From: Candidatus Heimdallarchaeota archaeon
GTDB taxonomy: Archaea > Asgardarchaeota > Heimdallarchaeia > Hodarchaeales > Hodarchaeaceae
NCBI GenBank assembly: GCA_020353515.1
Contig: CP070695.1
Location: forward strand, 737,065 to 801,064
Direction of reading: 5' to 3'
Length of the DNA: 64,000 bases
The notes beneath the pieces were generated by a model. That model saw nothing but the letters and a program-made list of their open reading frames with translations, had not been told where the DNA came from and ran no database searches. Positions 8,078 to 16,712 of the stretch are shown here, one piece after another. Numbering within the stretch: position 1 is the stretch's first letter; every line of letters begins with the position of its first letter. The position numbers were made by a program, and so were the translations under genes.

Positions 8078-8612
8078 TCTGAATTAGCGTCTTTCATTAT
8101 ACTCTTTACATTTTCTCTCTGTTATTGATTGTGTTTCTATTTCAGAAAAATTTTGTTTAAAATATTTAAAAGGATACAACACAGTGTAGAAACTCCTGAT
8201 TGGAAAACATTTGATTAAAACTTCTGTAATCCAGTTTCAATCATAATTTCTTACTAATCTCATCGGTAAGAAGAAAAAGAAGTAGACCAACTGGTATAAA
8301 GTAGATGAGTAATCTAATTATTTTGTACTATTTTGGGCGATAGATTTCCCCTTATTTCCCTCATTCTTTAAGTGATGTTTGGTTTAAATGGTCTTAAGAT
8401 TATTTAACAATATTGTACTATACTTTGGAAGATTTTTTTGTGATTCAGCGGGTTAAATCAGGAAAAAATCAATGAAATAGTTTTTGTCAAACTGAAAATG
8501 AGTGAAAGTCGACTGGACTCAGAAATTTTTATCCCAGCTACTTTTGGTCAACCTCAATATGATTGAGCTACCAAGCGTTATCGTGAAACGTAGATGGAGT
8601 GCGATGCCAAGA
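8078..8612. other. Intergenic stretch, nothing recognised
   Basis: This AT-rich spacer lies between the divergent HEPN membrane gene and the first histone gene. No coding frame, RNA gene or clear repeat is visible. A minus-strand frame overlapping its right part and the histone leader reads as low-complexity sequence and is not supported. Confidence 0.4.
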
Positions 8613-8631
8613 GTAGAGTAAAGTTTATAAA
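8613..8631 (+). promoter_or_regulatory. Promoter of histone gene 1 (BRE plus TATA)
   Basis: The 19-base block ending in TTTATAAA (8624-8631) matches the block before histone gene 2 (9291-9309) at 18 of 19 positions, including the bases upstream of the TATA box where TFB binds. The predicted transcript start is close to 8653-8656. Confidence 0.75.
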
Positions 8632-8654
8632 CTAGGGGATTTTCCGTAATACCA

Positions 8655-8676
8655 GTGAGGTGAAATAAAACCTCAC
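8655..8676 (+). promoter_or_regulatory. 5'-leader hairpin of histone mRNA 1
   Basis: GTGAGGT (8655-8661) pairs with ACCTCAC (8670-8676) across an 8-base loop. Its left arm starts 31 bases after the first T of the TATA box, so the stem would lie at the very 5' end of the mRNA. Histone gene 2 carries an equivalent hairpin with a compensatory change. It could act as an RNA stabiliser or translation control element, or as a DNA operator at the initiator. Confidence 0.6.
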
Positions 8677-8709
8677 ATTCGTTAACATTGAGAAAAGGTG
8701 AAAATAAAA

Positions 8710-8910
8710 ATGGGGTTTGCAAGAGCACGCGTCGAGAAGCTCATTAGAACTGCAGGCGCACACCGTGTGTCCGCGGAAGCGATTGATCGCCTAAATGAAG
8801 TTCTCACGAATTATGGCACTAACATTGCCAAATATGCTGTCGAGATTGCTCGTCACTCTGGTCGTAAGACAGTAAAAGAGTCCGACATTAAATTGGCAGC
8901 AACAAAGTAA
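8710..8910 (+). CDS. Archaeal histone (HMf type), paralogue 1
   Basis: This 66-residue minimal histone fold (three helices, no tails) forms dimers and wraps DNA. Visible are the RLNEVL and AKYAVEIA helices and the conserved C-terminal SGRKTVKESDIKLA loop-helix. The start is ATG 8710, chosen because the upstream in-frame GTG (8698) forms the GGTGA Shine-Dalgarno site at 8697-8701. It is 56/66 identical to the second histone at 9375. It has its own promoter, leader hairpin and terminator. Confidence 0.95.
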   Translation: MGFARARVEKLIRTAGAHRVSAEAIDRLNEVLTNYGTNIAKYAVEIARHSGRKTVKESDIKLAATK

Positions 8911-8961
8911 GGTACCATTAGTCATCATTTACGGTACCCTTTCTTTTTCCCCCTTTTTTTT
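8911..8961 (+). terminator. Terminator of histone gene 1
   Basis: Two GGTACC palindromes (8911-8916 and 8933-8938) can pair as a 6-base stem. A pyrimidine tract running into eight T residues (about 8940-8961) follows directly. This fits intrinsic archaeal termination on oligo-T. Confidence 0.6.
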
Positions 8962-9290
8962 GAATATCAATGTTTCTAATCTTTTCATTATTGTTTGAGT
9001 TGGTTCCCTATATGTTGTTTAAGGTTCAATTAAAGGGAGTAAACCAACCTATTTTTTTCATTTCTTATACTAAAATTAAATTTCGAGCTTTTCATTTGCT
9101 TTTAATGAGAAATTTTGAGAATTAGAGGTATTAAATACTGAATTAAGACTTTTGGGAAGAAGAGGCTTTTTTCCTCTTATCTTTAATCTTATTTCTTCTT
9201 CGCTTTTTATTCGCGCTTCTAAGACATCTACCATGATATGCCTTACCATACGTGATTTAAAGTAAGAAATACGCGGAAAAAACGACCGTG
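8962..9290. other. Spacer between the two histone genes
   Basis: There is no coding frame of substance. The stretch contains an AAGAGG/CCTCTT inverted repeat (9160-9178) with a T-rich loop, and otherwise AT-rich sequence. It separates the two independent histone transcription units. Confidence 0.35.
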
Positions 9291-9309
9291 GTAGAGTAAG
9301 GTTTATAAA
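9291..9309 (+). promoter_or_regulatory. Promoter of histone gene 2 (BRE plus TATA)
   Basis: TTTATAAA (9302-9309) and the preceding 11 bases match the promoter of histone gene 1 at 18 of 19 positions, while the surrounding spacer is not conserved. The predicted start of transcription is near 9330-9334. Confidence 0.75.
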
Positions 9310-9333
9310 GGGGCAAAATTTCTGCTAATGTGT

Positions 9334-9354
9334 GTGAGTTGGGATAAAACTCAC
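9334..9354 (+). promoter_or_regulatory. 5'-leader hairpin of histone mRNA 2
   Basis: GTGAGTT (9334-9340) pairs with AACTCAC (9348-9354) across a 7-base loop, starting 32 bases after the first T of the TATA box. Compared with the hairpin of gene 1, the sixth pair changes from G-C to T-A on both arms, keeping the stem. The GGTGA Shine-Dalgarno site (9362-9366) follows 7 bases later. Confidence 0.6.
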
Positions 9355-9374
9355 GAGAAAAGGTGAAACAAAAA

Positions 9375-9575
9375 ATGGGGTTTGCGCGCGCAAGAATTGA
9401 AAAACTCATTAGAAACGCTGGTGCACATCGAGTAAGTGCTGGAGCAATCGAGCGCTTGAACGAAATATTAACTGACTATAGCACTACCGTAGCAAAATAT
9501 GCAGTTGAAATTGCTCAACATTCTGGTCGTAAGACGGTAAAAGAGTCCGACATTAAACTCGCAGCTACAAAATAA
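9375..9575 (+). CDS. Archaeal histone (HMf type), paralogue 2
   Basis: This second 66-residue histone is 56/66 identical to the first. Most of its ten changes fall in the middle of the protein (positions 23-48), while the N-terminal MGFARAR and C-terminal 18 residues are unchanged. The start is ATG 9375, with GGTGA at 9362-9366 as Shine-Dalgarno; the GTG at 9363 is part of that site. The two proteins can probably form homo- and heterodimers, as known for methanogen HMfA/HMfB. It has its own promoter and T-rich terminator. Confidence 0.95.
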   Translation: MGFARARIEKLIRNAGAHRVSAGAIERLNEILTDYSTTVAKYAVEIAQHSGRKTVKESDIKLAATK

Positions 9576-9601
9576 GGCACTAAAACGTCTTACGTTAAAT
9601 T

Positions 9602-9633
9602 GAGGACTTTCTCCTCTTTTTCCCCCTTTTTTC
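9602..9633 (+). terminator. Terminator of histone gene 2
   Basis: GAGGA (9602-9606) can pair with TCCTC (9612-9616), followed by runs of T and C. The arrangement parallels the end of histone gene 1 and separates it from the convergent gpmA gene. Confidence 0.5.
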
Positions 9634-9663
9634 TATAGTTCTGGCAACAAGTAAATCATTCTT

Positions 9664-10416
9664 TTACTGTTTCATGGCTTTTCCTTGATCAGCAACTTTT
9701 TGGATTGCTTTATTCACTTCTTCTGGATTCCCAAGATAATAATGTTTGATTGGTTTCAAGTTGTTATCAAGTTCATAAACAAGAGGAATTCCTGTTGGGA
9801 TGTTAAGTTTCAAAATTTCATCATTTGGTATATCATCTAAGTATTTTATTAAAGCACGAAGGCTATTTCCATGCGCAGAAATTAACACTTTATTCCCAGA
9901 TTTGATTGTAGGGAGAATCTTATCATGCCAATAGGGGAGAACTCGTGTAACAGTATCTTTAAGACATTCAGTCACAGGTATTTCGTTTTCCGCCAAACTG
10001 TGGTATTTTGGATCATTACCTGGATAACGTTCATCAGATTTCGAAAGTGCTGGAGGAGGAATATCGTAACTTCTTCTCCAAATTAAAACTTGTTTTTCAC
10101 CGTGCTTTATCGCGGTTTCAGCTTTATTTAGTCCTTGAAGTGCACCATAATGTCTTTCATTTAATTTCCAGGAGCGATAAACTGGAATCCACATCAGATC
10201 CATCTTATCTAAGACTATCCATAAGGTTCGGATAGCTCTCTTTAGAACTGATGTATAGGCTATGTCAAAAGTATACCTTTCATCTTTAAGGGCTTGAGCT
10301 GCTTCATTAGCTTCTTCAATCCCCTTCTTTGATAAATCTACGTCAGTCCAACCAGAAAAAAGGCCATCTTTATTCCATTCGGACTCGCCGTGGCGAAGAA
10401 ATACTATTTTATACAT
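9664..10416 (-). CDS. gpmA: 2,3-bisphosphoglycerate-dependent phosphoglycerate mutase
   Basis: This is the glycolytic interconversion enzyme of 3- and 2-phosphoglycerate. The phosphohistidine motif [10 protein letters not shown] (6-15), the substrate-binding [14 protein letters not shown] and the second catalytic histidine in [12 protein letters not shown] are all present. The length of about 250 residues equals bacterial GpmA. I chose ATG 10416 with GGTGA just upstream; a TTG at 10437 would only add residues encoded by the Shine-Dalgarno region. The dPGM type is more usual in bacteria than archaea, so acquisition by transfer is possible. Confidence 0.93.
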   Translation of the reverse strand: MYKIVFLRHGESEWNKDGLFSGWTDVDLSKKGIEEANEAAQALKDERYTFDIAYTSVLKRAIRTLWIVLDKMDLMWIPVYRSWKLNERHYGALQGLNKAETAIKHGEKQVLIWRRSYDIPPPALSKSDERYPGNDPKYHSLAENEIPVTECLKDTVTRVLPYWHDKILPTIKSGNKVLISAHGNSLRALIKYLDDIPNDEILKLNIPTGIPLVYELDNNLKPIKHYYLGNPEEVNKAIQKVADQGKAMKQ

Positions 10417-10561
10417 TCTATCACCTGATTTCAACAAGTTTAAACTTAAAGTGTTTGTGAAAAGGAGTATTTTGCTTGAATTTTATAATATCTATCCGAT
10501 TTTTAAGAGTGACACTTTAAAAATGTGTTAAAAGTGAAAAATCAGAATTTAAGGGGACTTC

Positions 10562-11002
10562 TTAGTTAATCCAATATCGAATTGCTTTCATTCCCTTTCG
10601 TTCTTTTTTCGCAAAACCAGCTTTCACTAACTGATTAAGATATATTTCTTCTGTTGTTTTTTTTCTATGAGTTATTCGGGCGATATGGCCTGCAGTTACA
10701 GGTTCTTCAAAGCGCTTTAGGACAGTATAAGTTCGTCTAAGTTGTCTTGGAACAGGAGCAAACTTTTCATGAGTTTTTATTTCCAAAGCAATTTCTCTTG
10801 AAATTCCTGCTTGTCTGGAGTCCAGTATTAAATTTATAGCCTCTTTTACGGTAATAATCTTCTCTTTACTCTTCCAAGAGGTTTCAATACCAGTAAGTAT
10901 ATCATTGATTTGCATGTGACTGTTTTTGATGACTTCTAGCGCGCTAGGAGTGATTTGGAAATCCATTGCTTTTAATTTGTCTAATAAATCAGTTTCAGAC
11001 AT
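10562..11002 (-). CDS. Winged-helix protein of unknown role
   Basis: This 146-residue protein has an N-terminal helical segment (about 1-60) that resembles small helical modules at the start of some archaeal replication proteins, and a C-terminal winged helix (about 90-146: TVLKRFEEPVTAGHIARITH, then a basic recognition helix and wing). It probably binds DNA. It is monocistronic, downstream of gpmA on the same strand but separated by about 145 bases. The exact target is unknown. Confidence 0.6.
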   Translation of the reverse strand: MSETDLLDKLKAMDFQITPSALEVIKNSHMQINDILTGIETSWKSKEKIITVKEAINLILDSRQAGISREIALEIKTHEKFAPVPRQLRRTYTVLKRFEEPVTAGHIARITHRKKTTEEIYLNQLVKAGFAKKERKGMKAIRYWIN

Positions 11003-11339
11003 CAGAGCGCCTCAAATCTAAAAGAAATATTAAAAAACAGGCAAATATATATTCTTCTCTCTCAAAAGCTTTTCGCTTTAATCACTATCTGAAGACTAGC
11101 TGAAAAAACAATAAGGCATTTGTCAAATCTTCAAATATAACTTTTACTGAGAGTTTTTCAATCAGTAAAAAAGGGAAAACAAATATTATTTTAAGATTGT
11201 CTAGTTAGTACTCCATGAACTTCTTTAAAAACATTCAATTGAATTTATTAATAACTAAACAAAAATAGAGAGGGGGAGAGGTCCCTTGAACGAATATATG
11301 ACAAGATTTTTAAGTTAAAGAACTAGAAATCCTTTAGAA
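11003..11339. other. Intergenic region between divergent genes
   Basis: This AT-rich spacer must contain the promoters of the winged-helix gene (minus strand; an AAATATATATTC block near 11041-11053 is a TATA candidate) and of the zinc-binding gene at 11340. No RNA gene or frame was recognised. Confidence 0.3.
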
Positions 11340-11822
11340 ATGAAGAAGTTCAAAGATATTCAGAAAACATGCATTTTCCAAGACAACAAAATCTGTACAT
11401 ATTGGTCTAAAACAACACAGTGTCATTTTGTTGCGTGTCCTCTCTTCTCTTATAAACTCCCAAATCAAACCAAAAAGGGGATTCAAAAGAGGATGACGGA
11501 TTCCATTTCGTTTGATATCAATGATTTTGATATTACTAGTACTACAACAATTGATTTGATTAAAGAATCTCGGGAAAATGAATTAAGACATCCAAAACAA
11601 GACATAAAGAAAATAAGAGAATCTAGCGTTATGAGGAAACCAGTACAACGCATGAGGTGTATCGTTTGTGGAGAATTCATAACTGATGATAAATTTTCGA
11701 CTATTCGGGATCCCAACGGTATGATCATCTATATCCATTCTAAGGGGAAATGTCAAGCTAGAAAAGAGCAAGTTCTTACTGTTAGGGAAAAATGGCTGAA
11801 AACACATACTTCTGATACATAG
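11340..11822 (+). CDS. Cysteine-rich, probably zinc-binding protein
   Basis: This 160-residue protein has two metal-binding-looking clusters. Four cysteines at residues about 11-34 follow the pattern C-x7-C-x8-C-x4-C, and a CIVCGEFI knuckle at about 106-113 is completed by a His and a Cys (HSKGKC, about 132-137). The middle section is hydrophilic and probably disordered. The second cluster looks like a treble-clef or zinc ribbon. No family was recognised; a nucleic-acid-associated role is only a guess. Confidence 0.6.
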   Translation: MKKFKDIQKTCIFQDNKICTYWSKTTQCHFVACPLFSYKLPNQTKKGIQKRMTDSISFDINDFDITSTTTIDLIKESRENELRHPKQDIKKIRESSVMRKPVQRMRCIVCGEFITDDKFSTIRDPNGMIIYIHSKGKCQARKEQVLTVREKWLKTHTSDT

Positions 11823-11851
11823 TAGTCTTAAGGACTTTAATTTCTGATTAA

Positions 11852-12028
11852 AATCCTAAAAAAAGGAGATCACTACTTCTAGTCGTTCCTCTCCGCCTTA
11901 ACAATTCATCTACAGCCCCATGCAATGAAAACTGTATTCAATGTGAAAAGTTCTCTCATCGGATTTGTGTTGGTTGCCCCCAAGTTAAAGAATATAGAGT
12001 TAGGTTACAAATCAAAGCTAGGAGGTAA
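11852..12028 (+). pseudogene. Cys-rich open frame without a standard start
   Basis: The frame is open from just after a TAA (11849-11851) to TAA at 12026-12028. It encodes a C-terminal block with C-x3-C-x2-C, then C-x2-C about seven residues later, then a basic tail. A strong AAGGAGATCA site lies at 11863-11872, but no ATG, GTG or TTG occurs in frame. It may be a truncated or frameshifted gene, or a frame using an unusual start. The cysteine spacing suggests a former zinc or Fe-S site. Confidence 0.3.
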
Positions 12029-12054
12029 AAAAAAGAAGGATTAGTATAAAAAAC

Positions 12055-13977
12055 CTAATCCTTGAATTCTTCTTTTATTTTGTATCTTTCAACGAGTTTT
12101 GCCATTTCTTCGCCAAGCTTTGTTAAGTCTTGAGCCGAAGTGGTCATCTGATTCATAGCGGCAGTTTGTTCTTCTGTTGCAGCAGCTACTTCTTCACTCG
12201 ACGCACTGAATTCTTCTGATTGAGCAGCAAATCCTTGTAACGTTTCTTGAAGGCCAGTTACACTTCCTCCAATATTAGAAACAATATCCTCTGTTAAATT
12301 ACTGATTTCAGACGAATTATTCTTAGTTTCCTCTGCTAAACGACGGACATTATCTGCAACGACTGCAAATCCTCTACCATATTCACCTGCACGAGCTGCC
12401 TCTATAGCTGCATTCAAAGCTAATATGTTTGTCTGCCCTGCTATGTCTTCAATGACCTGCAAAGTACTTTCAATGTCACGAAGAGACTTATCAATAACCT
12501 CAGACATTCTTGTTAAGTCTTCAATGGCTTTTGTAGATAATTCCGATTGATTTGCTGCTCCACGACTAATTTGTTGAATGGTTGCCGCGATTTCTTCACT
12601 GAGCGCATTTACTTCCTCCGAAGTAGAAGCTAATTCCTCGGCAGATGAAGCAACTTCTTCCGCAGATGTTTGTGAGCTGTAAATAAAACCATTCAGATTA
12701 TCTACCATTATTGAAAACGATTTACTAAGTTTTCCAAGCTCATCACTTCTGTCAAAGTCAAGACCTTCAGTTCCACGAGATAAATCACCATTGGCAATTG
12801 TTTCCGTAACTTTTGACATTTTATCAATCGGTCTAGCTAATGACATGGCTATGACAACAGAGCCTACAACTGCTAAACTCCCTAAGATAACTGCTAATAA
12901 AACAGATGTTATCACGTGATTATTAATTTCATTATCAATATGAGCAGCCTCTTCAACGAAAAATAAGGAATAATCCCAATTATTTGATTCTTCGAAGTAA
13001 GCAAAATAGGTAACTCCACCAATATTGATTCTCCGATAACCATTTGGTAATTCATTATTTGCGAGACTATCAAAAATCGGCTTGTTTGCGGAATTTGTGG
13101 ATGAAATAACCCCATTGAGTTCGGTTCCCACAAGAGAGGCATCAAGATGTGCAAAAATCATACCATCCGTAGTAACACTGAATACTGAACGGCCCTGTCT
13201 TTCCATCTCTAATAATATTTCTTCTTGAGTGTGTTCTTCATGTTCACCAGTAGCTTCTTCAAGTGAATGGAATAAAACAGTTTCAGCAAAAATGTCATTC
13301 ATCGATCCTACTTCAAATCCCGCTTTAATCATTCCTATGAAGGTTCCATTAGGGAGAACTACTTCTTGGCAAATATCCATTAAGTACTGTCCTGTACTGT
13401 CGTCATACCCGTACTCAACAAATTGACCAGTTGTCGTAGCTCGAGCTGCGATCCACCAATCTTCATCTTCCTGAAGAAAGTCACCTGGTACTGAATGTGT
13501 ACTAGCAAAGACATAACCACGAGCATCTGTGATGAAAATCTCAGCAAAATGGTGATACGTAGCAAAATCATCAAGATATAATGACAATTCTGAATCAATG
13601 TCATTCTCTGGATTCCATGGTACCGATGTTTTGTTATTTTTCATATTTTCATCGTTATCATAGTTTGCCCCTTCATAACTGTTCCAAAGTTCTAACATAT
13701 CTTTCTCTGTCGCAGTTTCCGCAACTCTAAATACTCCTGGACTTTCTGCTAGTGTAGTAGCAATTTCCGCTGCTTCTATCAAAATGTCATCACTAATGTG
13801 TAATAAATCGCCCGCTCTATCTTCGAGATCATGTTCCATTGTTGCATATAGTTCAGTTTGAAGGGTATTAGTACTTATAACTGTAACTATTGCTAAAGGA
13901 ACCATAGATACAACTAGTGCTAGTAATGCTATTTTATACGCAATCTTATCTAGTTTAATAATATTAGGTAGTTTCAT
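12055..13977 (-). CDS. Methyl-accepting chemotaxis protein
   Basis: This 640-residue transmembrane chemoreceptor has a membrane span at 14-36, a large extracellular dCache-type sensor (37-350) with a [12 protein letters not shown] segment, a second span at 355-379, a HAMP linker (380-432) and a long coiled-coil signalling domain. Its hairpin tip [20 protein letters not shown] (509-528) is the CheA/CheW contact. Glu/Gln-rich helices on both sides carry the methylation regions. No che genes lie in the window, so it must work with a distant array. It has its own promoter in the AT-rich spacer upstream. Confidence 0.95.
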   Translation of the reverse strand: MKLPNIIKLDKIAYKIALLALVVSMVPLAIVTVISTNTLQTELYATMEHDLEDRAGDLLHISDDILIEAAEIATTLAESPGVFRVAETATEKDMLELWNSYEGANYDNDENMKNNKTSVPWNPENDIDSELSLYLDDFATYHHFAEIFITDARGYVFASTHSVPGDFLQEDEDWWIAARATTTGQFVEYGYDDSTGQYLMDICQEVVLPNGTFIGMIKAGFEVGSMNDIFAETVLFHSLEEATGEHEEHTQEEILLEMERQGRSVFSVTTDGMIFAHLDASLVGTELNGVISSTNSANKPIFDSLANNELPNGYRRINIGGVTYFAYFEESNNWDYSLFFVEEAAHIDNEINNHVITSVLLAVILGSLAVVGSVVIAMSLARPIDKMSKVTETIANGDLSRGTEGLDFDRSDELGKLSKSFSIMVDNLNGFIYSSQTSAEEVASSAEELASTSEEVNALSEEIAATIQQISRGAANQSELSTKAIEDLTRMSEVIDKSLRDIESTLQVIEDIAGQTNILALNAAIEAARAGEYGRGFAVVADNVRRLAEETKNNSSEISNLTEDIVSNIGGSVTGLQETLQGFAAQSEEFSASSEEVAAATEEQTAAMNQMTTSAQDLTKLGEEMAKLVERYKIKEEFKD

Positions 13978-14286
13978 TCACCAAACCTCTTGAATTGTAT
14001 TCATTTAATTCGTTCTTTATTTAGTATATTTTCCTCATATTTTTATTCGATATATTATAGTATTATATTGCATTAATTATATATAAAAATAATCAAATGA
14101 ATTTAGTGATCAAAATCAAGAAAAAGCTTCAATGTGAATTTAAATCAATAAAAACATTATTCTATTCGGTGATGAAATTCTACTTGACCAATGATTTTAA
14201 AACTTAATTATCAATCCATAGATACTTTGAGCTCTTCATAAACCGATCCACGAATTAAAATCTCGCTAATAGAACACAAAGGAGTT
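13978..14286. other. Spacer between the chemoreceptor and a kinase remnant
   Basis: This very AT-rich upstream region of the chemoreceptor gene contains TATA-like runs (for example about 14078-14090 on the minus strand). No frame of substance is visible. The decayed kinase begins where similarity to an ATP-binding domain becomes readable, at about 14287. Confidence 0.3.
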
Positions 14287-14528
14287 GTAAAAATCAGTAT
14301 CATGGACAAGATATGGGAATAGAGAAAGAACATCTCGAATGAATCTTTGAATCCTTCTTCATAACCAAAAGGGTTGGAGAGGGCTCAGGCCTGGGATTGC
14401 TAATAACTAGAGGAATAATTGAACAACATAAAGATAACATTACAATTACTAGGACTTTTGGTAAAGAAACTGAAGCTCTAATAACCTTACCACGGAAAAT
14501 TGTCTATTTCTATTATCAATGGGATTAG
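14287..14528 (+). pseudogene. Histidine kinase ATPase-domain remnant
   Basis: Translation shows the end of a HATPase_c domain. VKISIMD in one frame continues as DMGI in another (frameshift near 14307-14310). After an in-frame TGA (14340-14342) it reads IFESFFITK, then GEGSGLGLLITRGIIEQHK and a final LITLPRK, ending at TAG 14526-14528. These match the N, G1, F and G2 boxes of the intact kinase at 57086. The sensor and H-box parts are absent, so this is a truncated, multiply damaged copy. Confidence 0.7.
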
Positions 14529-14657
14529 TAATAATAGCTAGAATTAATTAGAATAGATTTTTTCGTTTTCTGTTTGACTCTGAGATGTAATCTGGAAAAG
14601 CATTTTAAGAAAGAAAAGAAAAAACTCCTTTTAATTGAAAAAAAGGAAAAAACAACA

Positions 14658-16697
14658 ATGTCAATCAAAAGCGAGGATTTTGTACAGTTAAAAATTCCAA
14701 ACTCTCCTACGCTTTCTCCAGATGGTAAGAAGTTGGCATTTTTGATCAAGGAAGTAGATCAAAAGAAAAATCAATATAGAAGTCCAATCTATTTAAAAAC
14801 TGAAGGAGAAAATGAATATAAGCGATTTACTGCAGGAACTCATGTGGACACTACTCCTCAATTTTCCCCGTCAGGGGAGTATTTAGGTTTTCTTTCATCT
14901 CGGGCTGAAAAAGGGATACAAGTCTTCATAATGCCTGTAACTGGGGGAGAAGCTTTTCAGGTGACAAATTTTCCACATGGGGTAATGGCTTTTAATTGGA
15001 GTCACGATAGTAAATCAATTCATGTTATTTCTCGTGTTAACGAACTCGAAATTGAACTAATTTTGAATCCAGAAAAAGAAATTCCTCCCTCTTTTGTCTT
15101 AGAACCAGCCAAATATGATGCATATTTTTCTAAAAAAGAGAAGTTAAAAACATTAAAAACTGATCCTCGAGTTATTACTGAAGGTTATTGTAGGGAAGGA
15201 ACGTCATACTTAGATGGACGTTTTACTCAACCTTTCGTTGTCGATATTTCAGATTTTAACAGTTATTCGGAAAAAGAAGAACCAATGAAAGCCATTCATT
15301 TAGGAGAGCATGGATTTCATTTTGGTTTAGGAACATTCAGCTTTGATGATTCAAAATTGTTCTTATCAAAGTATCAAGAAGATCCAACCATTTCCCTAAC
15401 TCAAGAGATCGTGCAAGTATCTATTTCTGATCCTGCAAACAAAATTACACTGGGTACAACTTTTAGGTGGGTAGAGAATCTTCAAATATCACCAAATGGG
15501 AAATATCTTTCCTTTCACTCAATTAGAGAAGAAATGATCTATGATGATACCCAAATTTTCCTCTTTGATTTGGAAAAAGCCGAACCGGATAGATTTATTT
15601 GCGTTACAGATAAATATGAACGTTCAGTAACACAATCTCTTTGGTTTGATGATGATTCTCTCGTTTTTTTAAGTCCAAATAATGGAAAAATAAACATCCA
15701 TAAATTAGATGTTAACACAAAGGAAGTCAAAATTTTAGTTCAGGGGGATAGAAACATAAATTCATTTTCTATTTCTAAAAACACCAATCATATTGCTTAC
15801 GAAGTATCTCATGTCTCATTTCCTAGTGATATTTTTTGGTGTAATGGTGACGGTTCTCAAGAAGAGCGGATAACTCAAGCAAATAAAGAATATTTAGAAA
15901 CACATACTCCTGCGAAAACAGAAGAGTTTTCTTATGAGCGAGAGGGAGTTATATTTCAAGGTTGGTTGTTAACCCCACCTGATTATGATCCCAATGAAAA
16001 ATTACCTGTTGTTCTTGAAATACATGGTGGGCCAGCTGTTATGTGGACTCCACATGAAAAAACCTTGTGGCATGAATGGAATTCAATTATATCGCAAGGA
16101 TATGCAGTTGTATTCTGCAATCCTAGAGGCTCTGATGGATATGGTATTGATTTCCGAGCTGCTGTGTTTAAAAATTGGGGGAAAACTGCTGCCAATGATA
16201 TATTGAAAGCATTAGACATAGCTTTAGCAAAATACCCCTTTCTTGACCCAAATAGACTAGCTGTTACTGGTGGGAGTTATGGAGGGTATATGACCTCATG
16301 GCTTGTTACTCAGACCAATCGTTTTAAAGCAGCAATCAGCCAACGAGGTGTTTATGAGTTTGTGGCTTTTAGTACAACAACAGACATTCCTATTTGGTTT
16401 GAGAAACAGTATGAAGGAGAAATAATTGATCGCTTAACAGATATTTGGAAAGACTCTCCTGTAGCTCATGTTAGAAACATACAAACACCTCTTCTGATTA
16501 TCCATTCTGAAAATGACTATCGTGCACCTATTATTAATGCTGAGCAATTATTTTGGCTAGCTAAGCGCTACAGAAAAATTATAGAATTTGTTCGATATCC
16601 CAGAGACGGTCATGAGCTTTCCCGAAGTGGTGAACCTCGTCACATCATTGATCGGATAAATCGGATAGTCAAATGGATTCAAAAATATAACAAGTAA
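14658..16697 (+). CDS. S9-family acylaminoacyl/prolyl oligopeptidase
   Basis: This 679-residue serine peptidase has an N-terminal seven-bladed beta-propeller (about 10-430; repeated SPDGKKLAF and SPSGEYLGF blade motifs) and a C-terminal alpha/beta hydrolase. The triad is S540 in GGSYGGY, D620 in SENDYRAP and H652 in DGHELS. It would cleave short peptides in the cytosol. ATG 14658 was chosen because MSIKSEDF is the usual family start and AAGGAAAA precedes it. A gamma-glutamyltransferase follows after 15 bases, so the two likely form a peptide/amino-acid salvage operon. Confidence 0.93.
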   Translation: MSIKSEDFVQLKIPNSPTLSPDGKKLAFLIKEVDQKKNQYRSPIYLKTEGENEYKRFTAGTHVDTTPQFSPSGEYLGFLSSRAEKGIQVFIMPVTGGEAFQVTNFPHGVMAFNWSHDSKSIHVISRVNELEIELILNPEKEIPPSFVLEPAKYDAYFSKKEKLKTLKTDPRVITEGYCREGTSYLDGRFTQPFVVDISDFNSYSEKEEPMKAIHLGEHGFHFGLGTFSFDDSKLFLSKYQEDPTISLTQEIVQVSISDPANKITLGTTFRWVENLQISPNGKYLSFHSIREEMIYDDTQIFLFDLEKAEPDRFICVTDKYERSVTQSLWFDDDSLVFLSPNNGKINIHKLDVNTKEVKILVQGDRNINSFSISKNTNHIAYEVSHVSFPSDIFWCNGDGSQEERITQANKEYLETHTPAKTEEFSYEREGVIFQGWLLTPPDYDPNEKLPVVLEIHGGPAVMWTPHEKTLWHEWNSIISQGYAVVFCNPRGSDGYGIDFRAAVFKNWGKTAANDILKALDIALAKYPFLDPNRLAVTGGSYGGYMTSWLVTQTNRFKAAISQRGVYEFVAFSTTTDIPIWFEKQYEGEIIDRLTDIWKDSPVAHVRNIQTPLLIIHSENDYRAPIINAEQLFWLAKRYRKIIEFVRYPRDGHELSRSGEPRHIIDRINRIVKWIQKYNK

Positions 16698-16712
16698 AAG
16701 GATTATACTCTG

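Noticed and set aside
8519..8728. Minus-strand frame across the histone 1 promoter and leader
   Set aside because: It is antisense to a well-supported promoter, hairpin and gene start, and its translation is low in information.
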